Shown here: positions 24,936 through 33,934 of the stretch, piece after piece
Layout: each line of letters begins with the position of its first letter
Position numbering within the stretch: the stretch's first letter is position 1
NCBI GenBank assembly: GCA_029261295.1
Contig: JAJDBP010000002.1
Span: 1 to 64,000 of the forward strand
Length of the DNA: 64,000 nucleotides
Direction: 5' to 3'
Source of the DNA: Nitrospirales bacterium
GTDB taxonomy: Bacteria > Nitrospirota > Nitrospiria > Nitrospirales > UBA8639
Made by a program: the position numbers and the translations under genes
The notes under the pieces: model-generated
Databases searched by the model: none
Told to the model about the DNA's origin: nothing
The model's input: the letters and a program-made list of their open reading frames with translations, nothing else

Positions 24936-25379
24936 ATGGCCATCCAATTAGCTGAAGAAGTACGGACAGTCGGTGCAATAATGACGTCCCGAGTGGTCAC
25001 CATTGAAATGGATGATTCCATGGAAGTCATCAGAGAGATTTTCCAAAAGGTGAAATTCCATCATCTCATTGTAGTCGACGAAGGCAAAATTGTGGGCGTC
25101 ATCTCCGATCGAGATTTTTTGAAAGCCATGAGCCCGTATTTAGACACGTTGTCTGAAACCAATCGAGATCGAGCGACATTGGAGAAGCCTGCACATCAAA
25201 TTATGTCACACAATCCATCGACCGTTCCTCAGTCTTGTCCCATTGCAAAAGCAGCAAAAACTATGTTGGATCGGGGAGTCTCCTGCCTTCCCGTCACGAA
25301 TTCTGAAGGTGTAGTTGAGGGTATCGTGACTTGGAAAGATCTCTTTAAAGCGTTTCTCCACCCAGGTACAAGTTCCTAG
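24936..25379 (+). CDS. Tandem CBS-domain protein
   Basis: A 147-residue protein made of two CBS domains. The first spans about residues 12-70 (IMTSRVVTIEMDDSMEVI, HLIVVDEGKIVGVISDRDF) and the second about 85-143 (IMSHNPSTVPQSCPI, CLPVTNSEGVVEGIVTWKD). CBS pairs bind adenosine nucleotides and report energy state or regulate partners. There is no catalytic domain. The start ATG has AGGAGAG upstream. It stands alone on the plus strand. Confidence 0.88.
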   Translation: MAIQLAEEVRTVGAIMTSRVVTIEMDDSMEVIREIFQKVKFHHLIVVDEGKIVGVISDRDFLKAMSPYLDTLSETNRDRATLEKPAHQIMSHNPSTVPQSCPIAKAAKTMLDRGVSCLPVTNSEGVVEGIVTWKDLFKAFLHPGTSS

Positions 25380-25596
25380 TAACCCTTCTCTCTTATCCCC
25401 TTTTCCTTCACCGACTCCTTCCTGGCTATCCCCTCGTTTTTCAAAAGCTCATTTTGGACTCTCATAAATTCCTTTGATCAATGACGCTCCGGGTCTGAAT
25501 TGCTACAATATTTGCACTATCTATGTGGTAGTCGAACTTTTTTAAGCACTTCCTTGATGCAAGATCAACATTCATTGAAGAAAGGGATATGTCAGG

Positions 25597-26523
25597 ATGG
25601 CAGATAAGCGGTTTATTCTAGAACTGGGGAAATTATTAATCGCCGCAGCTTGGGCGGATGGCACCTTGTCCACCACCGAAATTAATGGTCTTAAGGAACT
25701 CTTGTTTCAATTGCCTGATATTTCAGGAGAGGAATGGATGGAACTCGAACTCTATATGGCCTCTCCAGTTGGAGAGGACGAACGTCAACGCCTACTAGAT
25801 CGGGTCCTAGGACGTATGGGGTCAGCGGCGGATAAAGCCTTGGCTTTGGAAGCCATAGAGAAACTCATTCCCTCAGAAGCAACAGAAGGCGATCAGCAAA
25901 CCGAAGTAATTCAGCAACTTCGGACTGATCTTGAGCAGGGCAGCGGTGGATTTATGGAGCATCTTCGTCGACCCTTTCGCCGCATACTGAATGCGAGAGG
26001 GCAACATTATACGGAAGAGCAGGACCGTGAGAGTCGATTAGAAGATTTCATTAAAAACACGATTTATTTCCAGGTGACGATGGAATTACGAGATCGAGGC
26101 ATCACCTTTGATCTTCCTGATATGGACATTCGTAAGCTATGCCTTGCTGCCGGGTTGATGGCGCGAGTGGCTGGAGTTGATCATGTGGTGTCTTCGGAGG
26201 AAACCCAGATCATGGGTGAGGTGCTTCAACGCCATTGGGTATTAACAAAAGATCAGGCTCTATTGGTAGCTGAAATCAGTCATCACCGGATCTTTCGTGG
26301 CTTAGATGGCGTACGGTTGGTGACCCGTTTCAAGGAATTGACGACGAGGGTGGAACGACAGGAATTTCTCCACTGCCTCTTTGAGGTGGCGAATGCTGCG
26401 GACCAGACGGCCCTTGAAGAAATTGAAGAAATTCGCAGTATTGCCAGGGGCATGGATCTCACTCACCAAGACTTTCTTGATGCCAAGCTGGTAATTCCGC
26501 GAGAAGATCGCAAAGGCCTCTAG
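25597..26523 (+). CDS. TerB-like domain protein
   Basis: A 308-residue all-helical protein. The first about 90 residues (LGKLLIAAAWADGTLSTTEI) match the TerB/DUF533-type helical fold, with the acidic ADG motif that binds metal in TerB. A second copy appears after residue 185 (LAAGLMARVAGVDHVVSSEE). The middle is a charged linker. Members are linked to stress and tellurite-resistance systems, but the exact role is unknown. No ter operon genes are near. The ATG has a weak AAAGGGATAT site. Confidence 0.7.
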   Translation: MADKRFILELGKLLIAAAWADGTLSTTEINGLKELLFQLPDISGEEWMELELYMASPVGEDERQRLLDRVLGRMGSAADKALALEAIEKLIPSEATEGDQQTEVIQQLRTDLEQGSGGFMEHLRRPFRRILNARGQHYTEEQDRESRLEDFIKNTIYFQVTMELRDRGITFDLPDMDIRKLCLAAGLMARVAGVDHVVSSEETQIMGEVLQRHWVLTKDQALLVAEISHHRIFRGLDGVRLVTRFKELTTRVERQEFLHCLFEVANAADQTALEEIEEIRSIARGMDLTHQDFLDAKLVIPREDRKGL

Positions 26524-26571
26524 GATTTGGAGTCTGCCGAATTGACCATGGATTATTCAGTAGATTCCAAT

Positions 26572-26608
26572 TTCCCTTCCTTTGTAAGGAGGGGTTAGGG
26601 GAGGTAGA
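26572..26608 (+). repeat. Dispersed hairpin element, copy 2
   Basis: TTCCCTTCCTTTGTAAGGAGGGGTTAGGGGAGG has the same plan as the copy at 9475: a CT-rich arm, a short loop, a GA-rich arm and then a G-rich tail. It lies about 50 bases after the TerB-like gene. Confidence 0.5.
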
Positions 26609-26690
26609 GTCTTCGTTCAATCCAATGGGTCAATCATGTGTGGGCGTCTCATTCTATTCCCTAGTGTTGAGGCAATTCCATCGCCGCCAT

Positions 26691-26713
26691 TCCCGACAGT
26701 AGTTATCGGGAAT
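26691..26713. repeat. Palindromic element (ATTCCCGA…TCGGGAAT)
   Basis: ATTCCCGA and TCGGGAAT flank a 7-base spacer. This matches the general form of dispersed 'ATTCCCGA-TCGGGAAT' palindromes seen in many bacterial genomes. Only one copy is in this window. Confidence 0.45.
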
Positions 26714-26808
26714 CCATTGTGTTGCTTTCCAGTCATTATCCATAGGACCGTCGACCCTGCAGTATTGGTATCCCCCATTATAAACTCTTCCCTTCCATCC
26801 AAAACAAT

Positions 26809-26850
26809 CCGAACTCCCTTTCCTGGAAGGGCGCGGGAGTTCGGAATTTT
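26809..26850. terminator. Hairpin with CCGAACTCCC/GGGAGTTCGG stem
   Basis: A perfect 10-bp stem (26809-26818 with 26835-26844) is followed by AATTTT on the plus strand. It is a candidate terminator or part of the local repeat cluster. The nearest plus gene upstream ends 285 bases before it. Confidence 0.4.
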
Positions 26851-26897
26851 GTAGTTGAAGTTGAAATGCCAGGTGTGGTTTGGGCGAGTAGATAAGT

Positions 26898-27040
26898 CTA
26901 CGACTTAGTCTCAGATTCGAACATATCAATCACGGCAGCGTCGACGGTGTCATTCCAAACTTTGGGGATTGCTCGGCGACGGTTTAAAGCACAAGTACCT
27001 TCCTGATCAACCCTGCTTTTGGAATACCTGCCGAGTAAGT
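26898..27040 (-). pseudogene. 3' remnant of a dicarboxylate/cation symporter gene
   Basis: On the minus strand one frame reads AGIPKAGLIRKVLVL and then stops. A shifted frame then reads RRRAIPKVWNDTVDAAVID and ends at TAG 26898-26900. The intact symporter at 28344 has AGIPEAGLVTMVIVL and later DRCRTTINVWSDAVGAAVID. The remnant therefore keeps the last segment with a deletion of roughly 20 codons and a frameshift. The rest of the gene is gone. Confidence 0.75.
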
Positions 27041-27155
27041 GGGTTAATGAGCCGTCACTTTTATCCCTTAACTCTCATTGCTTGATTGCAAATCAATCTT
27101 GGGAAGACCTTAAGAGGGTTATTAAGATGGGGAATTCTACCGATAGAGTTGAATA

Positions 27156-28304
27156 ATGAGCACTCCAGGACCTTCAACATTGGATTTAGATGGAACTAGC
27201 ATTAAAAACTCGTGTTTATCTACAGAGGGTTTCAAAGAGAATTGTGAACCTTCTGAAACAAGAATCTATCCATTTCAGTTTCATGGAAATGGCCAAGAGT
27301 TATTCCAGATATTCATTTTCAATATTTTTTTCACGGCGATCACGTTTGGGATATACGGATTCTGCGGGGCTAAGGTCAGAACCAGGCGGTACATTTGGAG
27401 TAATACGAGTTTTGCTGGTCATAGGTTTTCGTATCATGGGACTGGGGTAGAGCTATTTATAGGGCTTATTAAGGGGGTGTTTCTAATAGGGTTGTTGGCT
27501 TCTGTCCTAATTGGAGTTTTTCTCACTTTTCAAAAGCCCTATGTTGATATTATTGCCACCGCACTTATTTGGTTTGAAGGCGCAGTCTTAATCTCTTTAG
27601 CTCAATTTGGTTTGATGAAATATCGTTTAAGCCGAACCTCTTGGTGTGCTATTCGTTTTACCTTTCGAGGGAAACTGTTCTCATTCCTCAAAGTATCGCT
27701 GAAAGGATTATTTTTAACCGCTATTTCCTTTGGGTTTTACTTTCCAGATTACCATCGCGAGATAAGGGCTTTTTTTATCCAGAATACTTTCCTTGGAACG
27801 GTTCCATTCTCATCTTTCGATCAACGGGCAAGAAATTTGTGGTGTATTCATCGAAATGCTTTATGGGTGGGCTTAAGTGCGTCACCTATAATTGCCTTTT
27901 GGTTTATTTATGGTCCATGGGAAAACCAAATGGTTGGAGTAGCAAGTTTTCTGTTCCTTTGTGTAGCCCTTGCGGTATTTTCATTATGGATGTGGGTAAA
28001 GTATTTGGTAAATAGGCAGAGATTTTACTGGAGTAACACGTACTTTCCTGGGGCAATTTTTCAATCTACAGTAACCGAGTCTGAGGTTTTTAAGTTAATG
28101 ATGATAAATTTTTTCCTCATTATTGGGACCTTAGGATTGGGGCAACCATGGGTCAAAGTTAGGACCTTAAAATATTATTTTAAAAACCTTTGTATAAGCG
28201 GGAACGATGAGTTTAGAAATTGTATTCAGATGGCTGGGAATGCAGATAGTATAGGAGACGAAATTGGCGGAATGTTGGCTATAGAAGAAATTTTTGGTTT
28301 ATAA
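27156..28304 (+). CDS. DUF898 (YjgN-like) multi-pass membrane protein
   Basis: A 382-residue inner-membrane protein of the DUF898/YjgN family, of unknown function. The family repeat, FHGNGQELFQIFIFN followed by TFGIYGFCGAKVRTRRYIWSNTSF, occurs at about residue 43. Weaker copies occur at about 165 (FRGKLFSFLKVSLKGLF) and 305 (TESEVFKLMMINFFL). About seven hydrophobic segments are visible. The start ATG at 27156 has no strong Shine-Dalgarno. A 16-base direct repeat (TATAGAAGAAATTTTT, 28280 and 28306) flanks the stop codon. Confidence 0.8.
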   Translation: MSTPGPSTLDLDGTSIKNSCLSTEGFKENCEPSETRIYPFQFHGNGQELFQIFIFNIFFTAITFGIYGFCGAKVRTRRYIWSNTSFAGHRFSYHGTGVELFIGLIKGVFLIGLLASVLIGVFLTFQKPYVDIIATALIWFEGAVLISLAQFGLMKYRLSRTSWCAIRFTFRGKLFSFLKVSLKGLFLTAISFGFYFPDYHREIRAFFIQNTFLGTVPFSSFDQRARNLWCIHRNALWVGLSASPIIAFWFIYGPWENQMVGVASFLFLCVALAVFSLWMWVKYLVNRQRFYWSNTYFPGAIFQSTVTESEVFKLMMINFFLIIGTLGLGQPWVKVRTLKYYFKNLCISGNDEFRNCIQMAGNADSIGDEIGGMLAIEEIFGL

Positions 28305-28343
28305 GTATAGAAGAAATTTTTCCTCTACTCATTTTTAGAAAAT

Positions 28344-29597
28344 TTAATTCTTCGTTTCCCACCGGTCAATTACCGCGGCGCCGACGGCGTCGCTCCAGAC
28401 GTTTATCGTGGTTCGGCAGCGATCTAAGAACCAATCGACTACCAAGATTAGTGAAATTCCTTCAATTGGCAGGTCAACGGCTTTTAATACGATGACCATG
28501 GTGACCAAACCAGCTTCAGGTATGCCAGCAGCGCCAATGGCCGAGAGGGTGGCAGTGAGAAGCACGATGATGGTTTCACCCAGCCCCATTTCGATGCCAT
28601 AAGTTTGAGCAATAAACATAGCCGCCACGGCTTCGTAAAGCGCGGTCCCATTCATGTTGATGGTGGCTCCTAGTGGGATCACAAAACTCGTGACTCGCCT
28701 TGATATGTTGGCTTCCTCAATGAGGCTTTCCATCGTAAGTGGTAAGGTGGCGGAACTAGAGCTGGTCGAGAATGCTGTCATGAGCGGAGTGGTCAAAGCT
28801 TTGGCATAAGAAGGGACTGATCGTTTGCCTAAAAAATGTAACGCGAGAGGAAGGAGGATGAAGCCATGAATAGCCAGGGCTAGGAGCACCGTACCTACAT
28901 AACTTCCCAGGCTCGCTAACTGAGGCCAAAACCCCGAAAACCCACCCGCTTCACCTAACCGACCCGCGAGCAATGCTCCAATTCCAATTGGAGCAATCCA
29001 CATGAGAAGGTGCACGATGGCCATCATGGCTTCGTTGATGCCTTCAAAAACTCGTATGACTAGAGTGCCTTTTTCGCCAATGGTAGTAAGGACTCCGCCA
29101 AAAACCAACGCAAATACGATCAAGGGCAAGATCTGCGTTTCAGCCATGGCCGCGAACAAATTTTTAGGGACAAGTTTAGTCAGGATGGATGTAAATAAAT
29201 CACCCAAGGTGGTGGGCTTGTCTTCAATACGTTCGGACAGACTTGAGGTCTGTTCCTGTGTGGGATCTAGGGTGATTTGTTCGGTTGCTGTTCCAGGGTG
29301 GATAACCACCACCAAGATCAAACCGATCATGACGGCGAGTCCAGTGGTTGTCATAAAAAATAAGATGGTGCGAAAGCCTATAGAACCAAGCTTACGCACG
29401 TCTCCTAAACTAGCAATCCCCACGATCATGGAGCTCATGACTAAAGGAACGACGAGAGCGAACAAGGCTTGTAAAAACAGATCCCCAATAAAGGCAATGC
29501 TCAGTCCGAATGAAGGGGCAAATCCACCAAGGAGAATCCCGAGGACAATCCCGAGGAGCATGCCGATGAGGAGATGATGAGGACTAGAGGCTTTCAT
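28344..29597 (-). CDS. Dicarboxylate/amino acid:cation symporter (DAACS family)
   Basis: A 417-residue secondary transporter of the GltP/DctA family that moves dicarboxylates or acidic amino acids with protons or sodium. The serine-rich re-entrant loop STSSSSATLPLTME, the helix-7 motif NMNGTALYEAV and the C-terminal VVDWFLDRCRTTINVWSDA are all present, with about eight hydrophobic segments. A soluble insert lies near residues 120-150. For a mostly autotrophic nitrite oxidiser it offers uptake of organic acids. It is convergent with DUF898 and lies downstream of gcvP on the same strand. Confidence 0.9.
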   Translation of the reverse strand: MKASSPHHLLIGMLLGIVLGILLGGFAPSFGLSIAFIGDLFLQALFALVVPLVMSSMIVGIASLGDVRKLGSIGFRTILFFMTTTGLAVMIGLILVVVIHPGTATEQITLDPTQEQTSSLSERIEDKPTTLGDLFTSILTKLVPKNLFAAMAETQILPLIVFALVFGGVLTTIGEKGTLVIRVFEGINEAMMAIVHLLMWIAPIGIGALLAGRLGEAGGFSGFWPQLASLGSYVGTVLLALAIHGFILLPLALHFLGKRSVPSYAKALTTPLMTAFSTSSSSATLPLTMESLIEEANISRRVTSFVIPLGATINMNGTALYEAVAAMFIAQTYGIEMGLGETIIVLLTATLSAIGAAGIPEAGLVTMVIVLKAVDLPIEGISLILVVDWFLDRCRTTINVWSDAVGAAVIDRWETKN

Positions 29598-29667
29598 GAG
29601 ATTGGATTCATTCTACATGAAGGATGGATTGGGTCTATTCAATTTTGATGACTGGTTTATGGGAACT

Positions 29668-32520
29668 CTATGATGGATAGCTATCCATCGGAGGACAGGT
29701 GCAGACTAAATTCCGATCTCCATACGCACTATCAATGCGTGAGACAGATGGCCAAAATTTGTAGTCTCGTAACCAGGGTGCTGGAAAGGCAGCTTGTTCA
29801 CGTGAATAGGGATGGTTCCATTCTGTTTGAGCAATCGTCTCTATGGTATGAGGAGCATGTTTGAGAGGATTGTTATCGCGTGGGAGTCGACCTTCTTCGA
29901 TGTCTGCAATTTCTTGACGAATGAGAATGAGGGCATCGCAATACCGGTCGAGTTCGACTTTTGATTCACTTTCAGTGGGTTCGACCATCATGGTTCCGGG
30001 AACGGGCCAGGAAATGGTGGGGGCATGGAAACCATAATCCATCAGCCGCTTTGCGATATCTTCTACTTCGACATCGGCTGATTTTTTAAATGGCCGCAAA
30101 TCTAAAATAAACTCATGAGCGGACATCCCGTTCTTTCCCGTAAATAACACCGAGAAGTATTTATGTAATCGTTTGGCCATATAGTTAGCATTCAAAATTG
30201 CGACTTGTGTGGCCTTGGTAAGCCCATCTCCCCCCATGAGTTGAATGAAGGCCCAAGAAATGGGAAGGATATTGGAACTGCCAAACGGTGCCGCTGCAAT
30301 GGCACCAATTCCCTGTGAGCCACCGGTTGTAACTAAGGGATGATTGGGTAAGAAGGGTGCCAGATGTGAGGCCACGGCAATGGGGCCCATCCCTGGCCCT
30401 CCACCACCGTGGGGGATACAGAACGTTTTATGGAGGTTCAGATGACACACATCTGCGCCAATATCTCCTGGCTGAACCAGTCCTACCATGGCATTCATAT
30501 TCGCTCCGTCCATATAGACCTGACCGCCGTACTGGTGCACGGTGGAGCACACGTCACGAATGGTTTCTTCAAAGACGCCATGAGTTGATGGGTACGTGAC
30601 CATGAGGGCGGCGAGACTTTTCTGGTGTTTCTCGCATTTGGCTTGTAAGTCCTGTAGGTCGATATTGCCATCGTTATCGCAAGCCACAGGCACAACGTTC
30701 ATGCCAGCAATCACTGCACTGGCCGGGTTTGTGCCATGGGCCGAAACCGGAATCAAACATATATCTCGTTGAGATTGCCCTCGCTGCTCTTGGTAGGCCT
30801 GAATGACCATTAATCCAGCGTATTCCCCTTGTGAGCCGGCATTAGGTTGCAAAGATACTGCGGCAAACCCGGTAATGTCAGCTAACCAGGCTTCTAACTG
30901 TTGAATCAAAAGAGCGTACCCCTTAGCTTGTTCAATGGGCGCAAAGGGGTGAAGTTGGCTGAATGCAGGCCAGGTTACGGGAATCATCTCCGCTGTCGCA
31001 TTGAGTTTCATGGTGCAAGACCCAAGGGGAATCATAGAATGAACGAGCGATAGATCTTTGGATTGTAAACGGTGCATATAGCGTAGAAGTTCATGCTCAG
31101 AATGATACTCATGAAAAACTGAATGGGTCAGATAAGGCGATTGTCGTTGGAGTTCAGTGGGGATGCAGCTACTTTGTCTTTCACGTAATTGCTCCAACGA
31201 AAATGGCAGTGATTCGCTTGTCGAGAAGATGGACAATAGTTGGAGCACCTCTTGAGAGGTGGTCGTTTCATCCAAGGAAATCCCAAAAGTGCCGTCTTCA
31301 AATCGTCGAAGATTCATAGAGGCTTGCTGAGTTCTTTTGGTAATTTCATCAGCCGAAAGAGAAGGGCAATGCACATGGATCGTATCGAAGAAGGCGGAGG
31401 AACGCAGTTCACATCCCAGTCTCCGTAGGCCTTCAGCGGTCACCTTTGCAAGAGAATGAATATTATTCGCGATGGCCTTCAATCCTTCCGGTCCGTGGTA
31501 CACCGCATACATGCTCGCCATATTGGCGAGTAGAACCTGAGCCGTACAAATATTACTCGTGGCTCGATCCCGTCGAATATGTTGTTCCCGTGTTTGCAGA
31601 GCCAACCGATACGCCTTCCTCCCTTGAGTATCTTTGGAAACACCAACAACCCTTCCTGGAATTTGTCGTTTAAATTCGTCTTTGGTGGCGAGAAACGCGG
31701 CATGTGGTCCGCCATAGCCCATCGGGACGCCAAATCGTTGAGCGGACCCCACCGCAATATCCGCCCCCCATTCTCCAGGTGGCACTAAAAGAGTGAGGGC
31801 GAGAAGATCCGTACAAGCAATGACAAGTGCCCCGGCTTGGTGGGCTTGTTCCGCCAACGCTTTATATGAGCACAGAGCGCCATTGGTGGATGGGTAAGAT
31901 AAGAGTACACCAAACATTTGGTTGGAAGAAAAATCCAAGGTATCCGGATTGCCGATCTTGATTGTGATGTGTAAAGGGCGAGCTCTTGTTTGTAAGACGG
32001 CAAGAGTTTGGGGGTGACAGTCTTCAGCCACAAAAAACGTCTGCCCCTTCACTTTACTGAGTCCGCGGCACATGCTCATGGCTTCTCCAGCGGCGGTGGC
32101 CTCGTCCAGCAGCGAGGCATTGGCCAGCGGAAGACCTGTTAGGTCAGCCACCATTGTTTGGAAATTGAGTAGGGCCTCGAGTCGTCCCTGCGCAATTTCA
32201 GCCTGGTACGGGGTGTATTGGGTATACCAGGCTGGATTTTCCAGAATATTCCTGGCAATCACTGGGGGGGGCAGACAATTGTAATACCCCATGCCAATAA
32301 ATGATCGGAACAATTGATTCTGTGCTCCCATGTTCTCCAACTGGGCCAGCATCACTTCTTCCGACTGGGCTGTTGGGAGATCCAAGGAGTGGGAGATTCG
32401 GATTTGTTCTGGCACCGTGGCTTGAACAAGGGCTTCAAGCGAAGGGAGACCTAACGTGCCTAACATTTCTTGGATATGGCCGTCAGACGATCCTATGTGG
32501 CGATCAGCAAATTCAGTCAT
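29668..32520 (-). CDS. gcvP: Glycine dehydrogenase (decarboxylating), P protein
   Basis: GcvP is the pyridoxal-phosphate enzyme that decarboxylates glycine and loads the aminomethyl group on the lipoyl H protein. The 950-residue length is that of the fused, homodimeric form. The start reads FADRHIGSS, the usual N-terminus. The PLP lysine is in [32 protein letters not shown] and the glycine-rich [13 protein letters not shown] also match. The gene is separate from gcvT (7774, other strand), and neither is next to gcvH. I looked for a glycine riboswitch upstream and saw none. Confidence 0.96.
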   Translation of the reverse strand: MTEFADRHIGSSDGHIQEMLGTLGLPSLEALVQATVPEQIRISHSLDLPTAQSEEVMLAQLENMGAQNQLFRSFIGMGYYNCLPPPVIARNILENPAWYTQYTPYQAEIAQGRLEALLNFQTMVADLTGLPLANASLLDEATAAGEAMSMCRGLSKVKGQTFFVAEDCHPQTLAVLQTRARPLHITIKIGNPDTLDFSSNQMFGVLLSYPSTNGALCSYKALAEQAHQAGALVIACTDLLALTLLVPPGEWGADIAVGSAQRFGVPMGYGGPHAAFLATKDEFKRQIPGRVVGVSKDTQGRKAYRLALQTREQHIRRDRATSNICTAQVLLANMASMYAVYHGPEGLKAIANNIHSLAKVTAEGLRRLGCELRSSAFFDTIHVHCPSLSADEITKRTQQASMNLRRFEDGTFGISLDETTTSQEVLQLLSIFSTSESLPFSLEQLRERQSSCIPTELQRQSPYLTHSVFHEYHSEHELLRYMHRLQSKDLSLVHSMIPLGSCTMKLNATAEMIPVTWPAFSQLHPFAPIEQAKGYALLIQQLEAWLADITGFAAVSLQPNAGSQGEYAGLMVIQAYQEQRGQSQRDICLIPVSAHGTNPASAVIAGMNVVPVACDNDGNIDLQDLQAKCEKHQKSLAALMVTYPSTHGVFEETIRDVCSTVHQYGGQVYMDGANMNAMVGLVQPGDIGADVCHLNLHKTFCIPHGGGGPGMGPIAVASHLAPFLPNHPLVTTGGSQGIGAIAAAPFGSSNILPISWAFIQLMGGDGLTKATQVAILNANYMAKRLHKYFSVLFTGKNGMSAHEFILDLRPFKKSADVEVEDIAKRLMDYGFHAPTISWPVPGTMMVEPTESESKVELDRYCDALILIRQEIADIEEGRLPRDNNPLKHAPHTIETIAQTEWNHPYSREQAAFPAPWLRDYKFWPSVSRIDSAYGDRNLVCTCPPMDSYPS

Positions 32521-32601
32521 GATTGGCTAGATTCCTTTTGGAAACTAGAGTAAGCGTGAGAAGGCGGCACGTGGCGAGAAAATGGAATAGAGGAGAAAAA
32601 G

Positions 32602-32792
32602 GTGACTTGCACCGTAAAAATACTGGGAACACGTGGCCCTGTGATGGAAGTTGTGAAGTTAAAACGACATCCGTGAACGATGGTCACCGAGAATTACGCA
32701 ATAGCGAAATTCTATTAGGACACCCTAGCATGTTTGTTTCTCATCTGCAAAATGGGTTGAAGGGATTCTTGAAGGCAAGGGAAATAGCTTAG
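32602..32792 (+). pseudogene. Possible remnant of an MBL-fold hydrolase gene
   Basis: GTG at 32602, behind a good AGAGGAG site, opens 24 codons (MTCTVKILGTRGPVMEVVKL) that look like the first strand of a metallo-beta-lactamase-fold protein. After a stop, another frame reads GHPSMFVSHLQNGLKGFL, which resembles the family's 'hPs.ifvTHlH.DH..gl' motif with the metal-binding His residues lost. This looks like a small decayed gene, but the evidence is short. Confidence 0.3.
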
Positions 32793-32810
32793 AAAACAGG
32801 CATGTGGTTT

Positions 32811-33326
32811 TTAACGCCGGGGTCGATTCGGGCGGGAATGTTTAGGTCGTGGACGAGGTTTCCCCATGCGTTTTCGAATTTGTTCTCGTCTTTGGGGAGG
32901 TAAGTTTTTCCATCGTTTCCGTAATTCCTGCCGTCGTTCCTGTGGTAATTCCCGGAACCATTTCCGTTTTTTTTGAATGGCTTGCCGTTTGTGAAGGGGA
33001 AGTTGTCTGAAGGTTTTGAATCGCTGCCTGATCCGTTCTTGCTTTTCGAGAGGAAGAGCTTTCCATTGGTTGAATCGTTTGCGCGCACGCTGTTGTTCGG
33101 TCGGAGTCATGTTTTTGAAACGGTGGGCTCCATGTTGCAACCGATGTTGGCGGGCAGGAGGCATATCTGCCCACTGCTGTTGAAATGGGGTTAAGACAGT
33201 TTGTTCTTCTGGGGTTAGCTGGTTCCACGGTAAACCTTGTGAGTCTTCTTGTCCCCATGCCAAGGGCACAAAGGAACTCCAGAGTATACAGATGGGAAGT
33301 AGGATGGCTTTAAGGTTCCAGGTCAT
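32811..33326 (-). CDS. DUF3106 exported protein
   Basis: A 171-residue protein with a signal peptide (LKAILLPICILWSSFVPLAWG) followed by the DUF3106 pattern of repeated helical 'W..lP..rq..l...' units (LTPEEQTVLTPFQQQWADMP, LPLEKQERIRQRFKTF). The tail is very basic (KPRPRPKHSRPNRPRR). DUF3106 genes typically follow an ECF sigma factor and a DUF3619-type membrane protein, as here. The ATG at 33326 is chosen because it begins the signal peptide. It overlaps the preceding 97-aa gene by 17 bases. Confidence 0.8.
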   Translation of the reverse strand: MTWNLKAILLPICILWSSFVPLAWGQEDSQGLPWNQLTPEEQTVLTPFQQQWADMPPARQHRLQHGAHRFKNMTPTEQQRARKRFNQWKALPLEKQERIRQRFKTFRQLPLHKRQAIQKKRKWFRELPQERRQELRKRWKNLPPQRREQIRKRMGKPRPRPKHSRPNRPRR

Positions 33327-33603
33327 GATTCGGGATTCTTGTCGGGGTTGATTGGTCATGATCGGATTGATCGAAGGTTCTTTGATGTGGTTGCTTAATC
33401 ATCGTGTCGCTGTTTTCGTGGCGCTCCTGAGTTTCTAAAAAATCCAAAGGATCAACCCAGGTTCCATCGTCTAGTTCCCATCCACCTAAAAACTCTAAAA
33501 ATTCTTCATTGATATCGATGGGTGGCGGAGATTCGGCCGTGACAATTGTGCCCCAGGTCACGCACGCCCAAAAAATTAAAAATCCGTTACCCCGTGGGAT
33601 CAT
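33310..33603 (-). CDS. Small exported acidic protein, 97 aa
   Basis: It has an N-terminal signal-like segment (NGFLIFWACVTWGTIVTAES) followed by an acidic, aromatic stretch (EEFLEFLGGWELDDGTWVDP) that resembles the tail of the preceding gene (DGWELYEELEFYTWLAE). It overlaps both neighbours by about 17 bases, so it is part of the sigma-factor operon. No family is recognised. The first and second membrane genes may be paired periplasmic partners. Confidence 0.6.
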   Translation of the reverse strand: MIPRGNGFLIFWACVTWGTIVTAESPPPIDINEEFLEFLGGWELDDGTWVDPLDFLETQERHENSDTMIKQPHQRTFDQSDHDQSTPTRIPNHDLEP

Positions 33604-33934
33604 TCTCTGCCAACCACGTATAAAACTCTAATTCTTCATACAGCTCCCATCCATCGGCATTGGCGAGAATCTCCACATCCTCAAAGGGTAGAGTGCCAGG
33701 GGAATGGGGAGCATAGTTACTCCAGAGGGCAAGACTGATGATCAGAAGACAGGCGGCGGCCATGGCCCAAGTTGGTTGGAGTCCCCATCCCCATGATGAT
33801 TTGAGAGTTGGGGTCATGGCCTTCTGTCGTGCTGATTGGAGACGGGTGACTGTGGCCTCATCCATATTCTGGAGGCTGTGGTCCAATGTCTGCTTAGCGA
33901 GCTTGACGAGCTTTTCTTCTTGGATTTCAGGTTT
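33587..33934 (-). CDS. Single-span membrane protein, DUF3619-like (possible anti-sigma)
   Basis: A 115-residue protein from the ATG at 33934. A cytoplasmic N-terminal helix (KLVKLAKQTLDHSLQNMDEA) is followed by one membrane segment at about residues 52-70 (WAMAAACLLIISLALWSN) and an acidic periplasmic tail. Its layout, and its overlap with the end of the ECF sigma gene, fit the DUF3619 proteins found between such sigma factors and DUF3106. An anti-sigma role is plausible by position and topology but not shown. The frame extends to 33988. Confidence 0.6.
   Translation of the reverse strand, partial: KPEIQEEKLVKLAKQTLDHSLQNMDEATVTRLQSARQKAMTPTLKSSWGWGLQPTWAMAAACLLIISLALWSNYAPHSPGTLPFEDVEILANADGWELYEELEFYTWLAENDPTG

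Larger units (their letters stand above)
26524..27155. other. Repeat-rich intergenic region with a gene remnant
   Basis: About 630 bases without an intact gene. It contains, in order, the hairpin element at 26572, a second palindrome with ATTCCCGA and TCGGGAAT arms (26691-26713), a 10-bp hairpin at 26809-26844 and the decayed symporter fragment at 26898-27040. The accumulation of repeats and debris marks it as a plastic spot. Confidence 0.7.

Noticed and set aside
29002-29577. 191-residue plus-strand ORF opposite the symporter
   Set aside because: Its composition (Met, Pro, Ser, Thr and Lys rich) and position exactly opposite a well-supported transporter mark it as a shadow.
32521-32788. Glycine riboswitch before gcvP
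   Set aside because: I looked for the paired G-rich glycine aptamer pattern on the minus strand and saw no match; the region instead shows gene debris on the plus strand.
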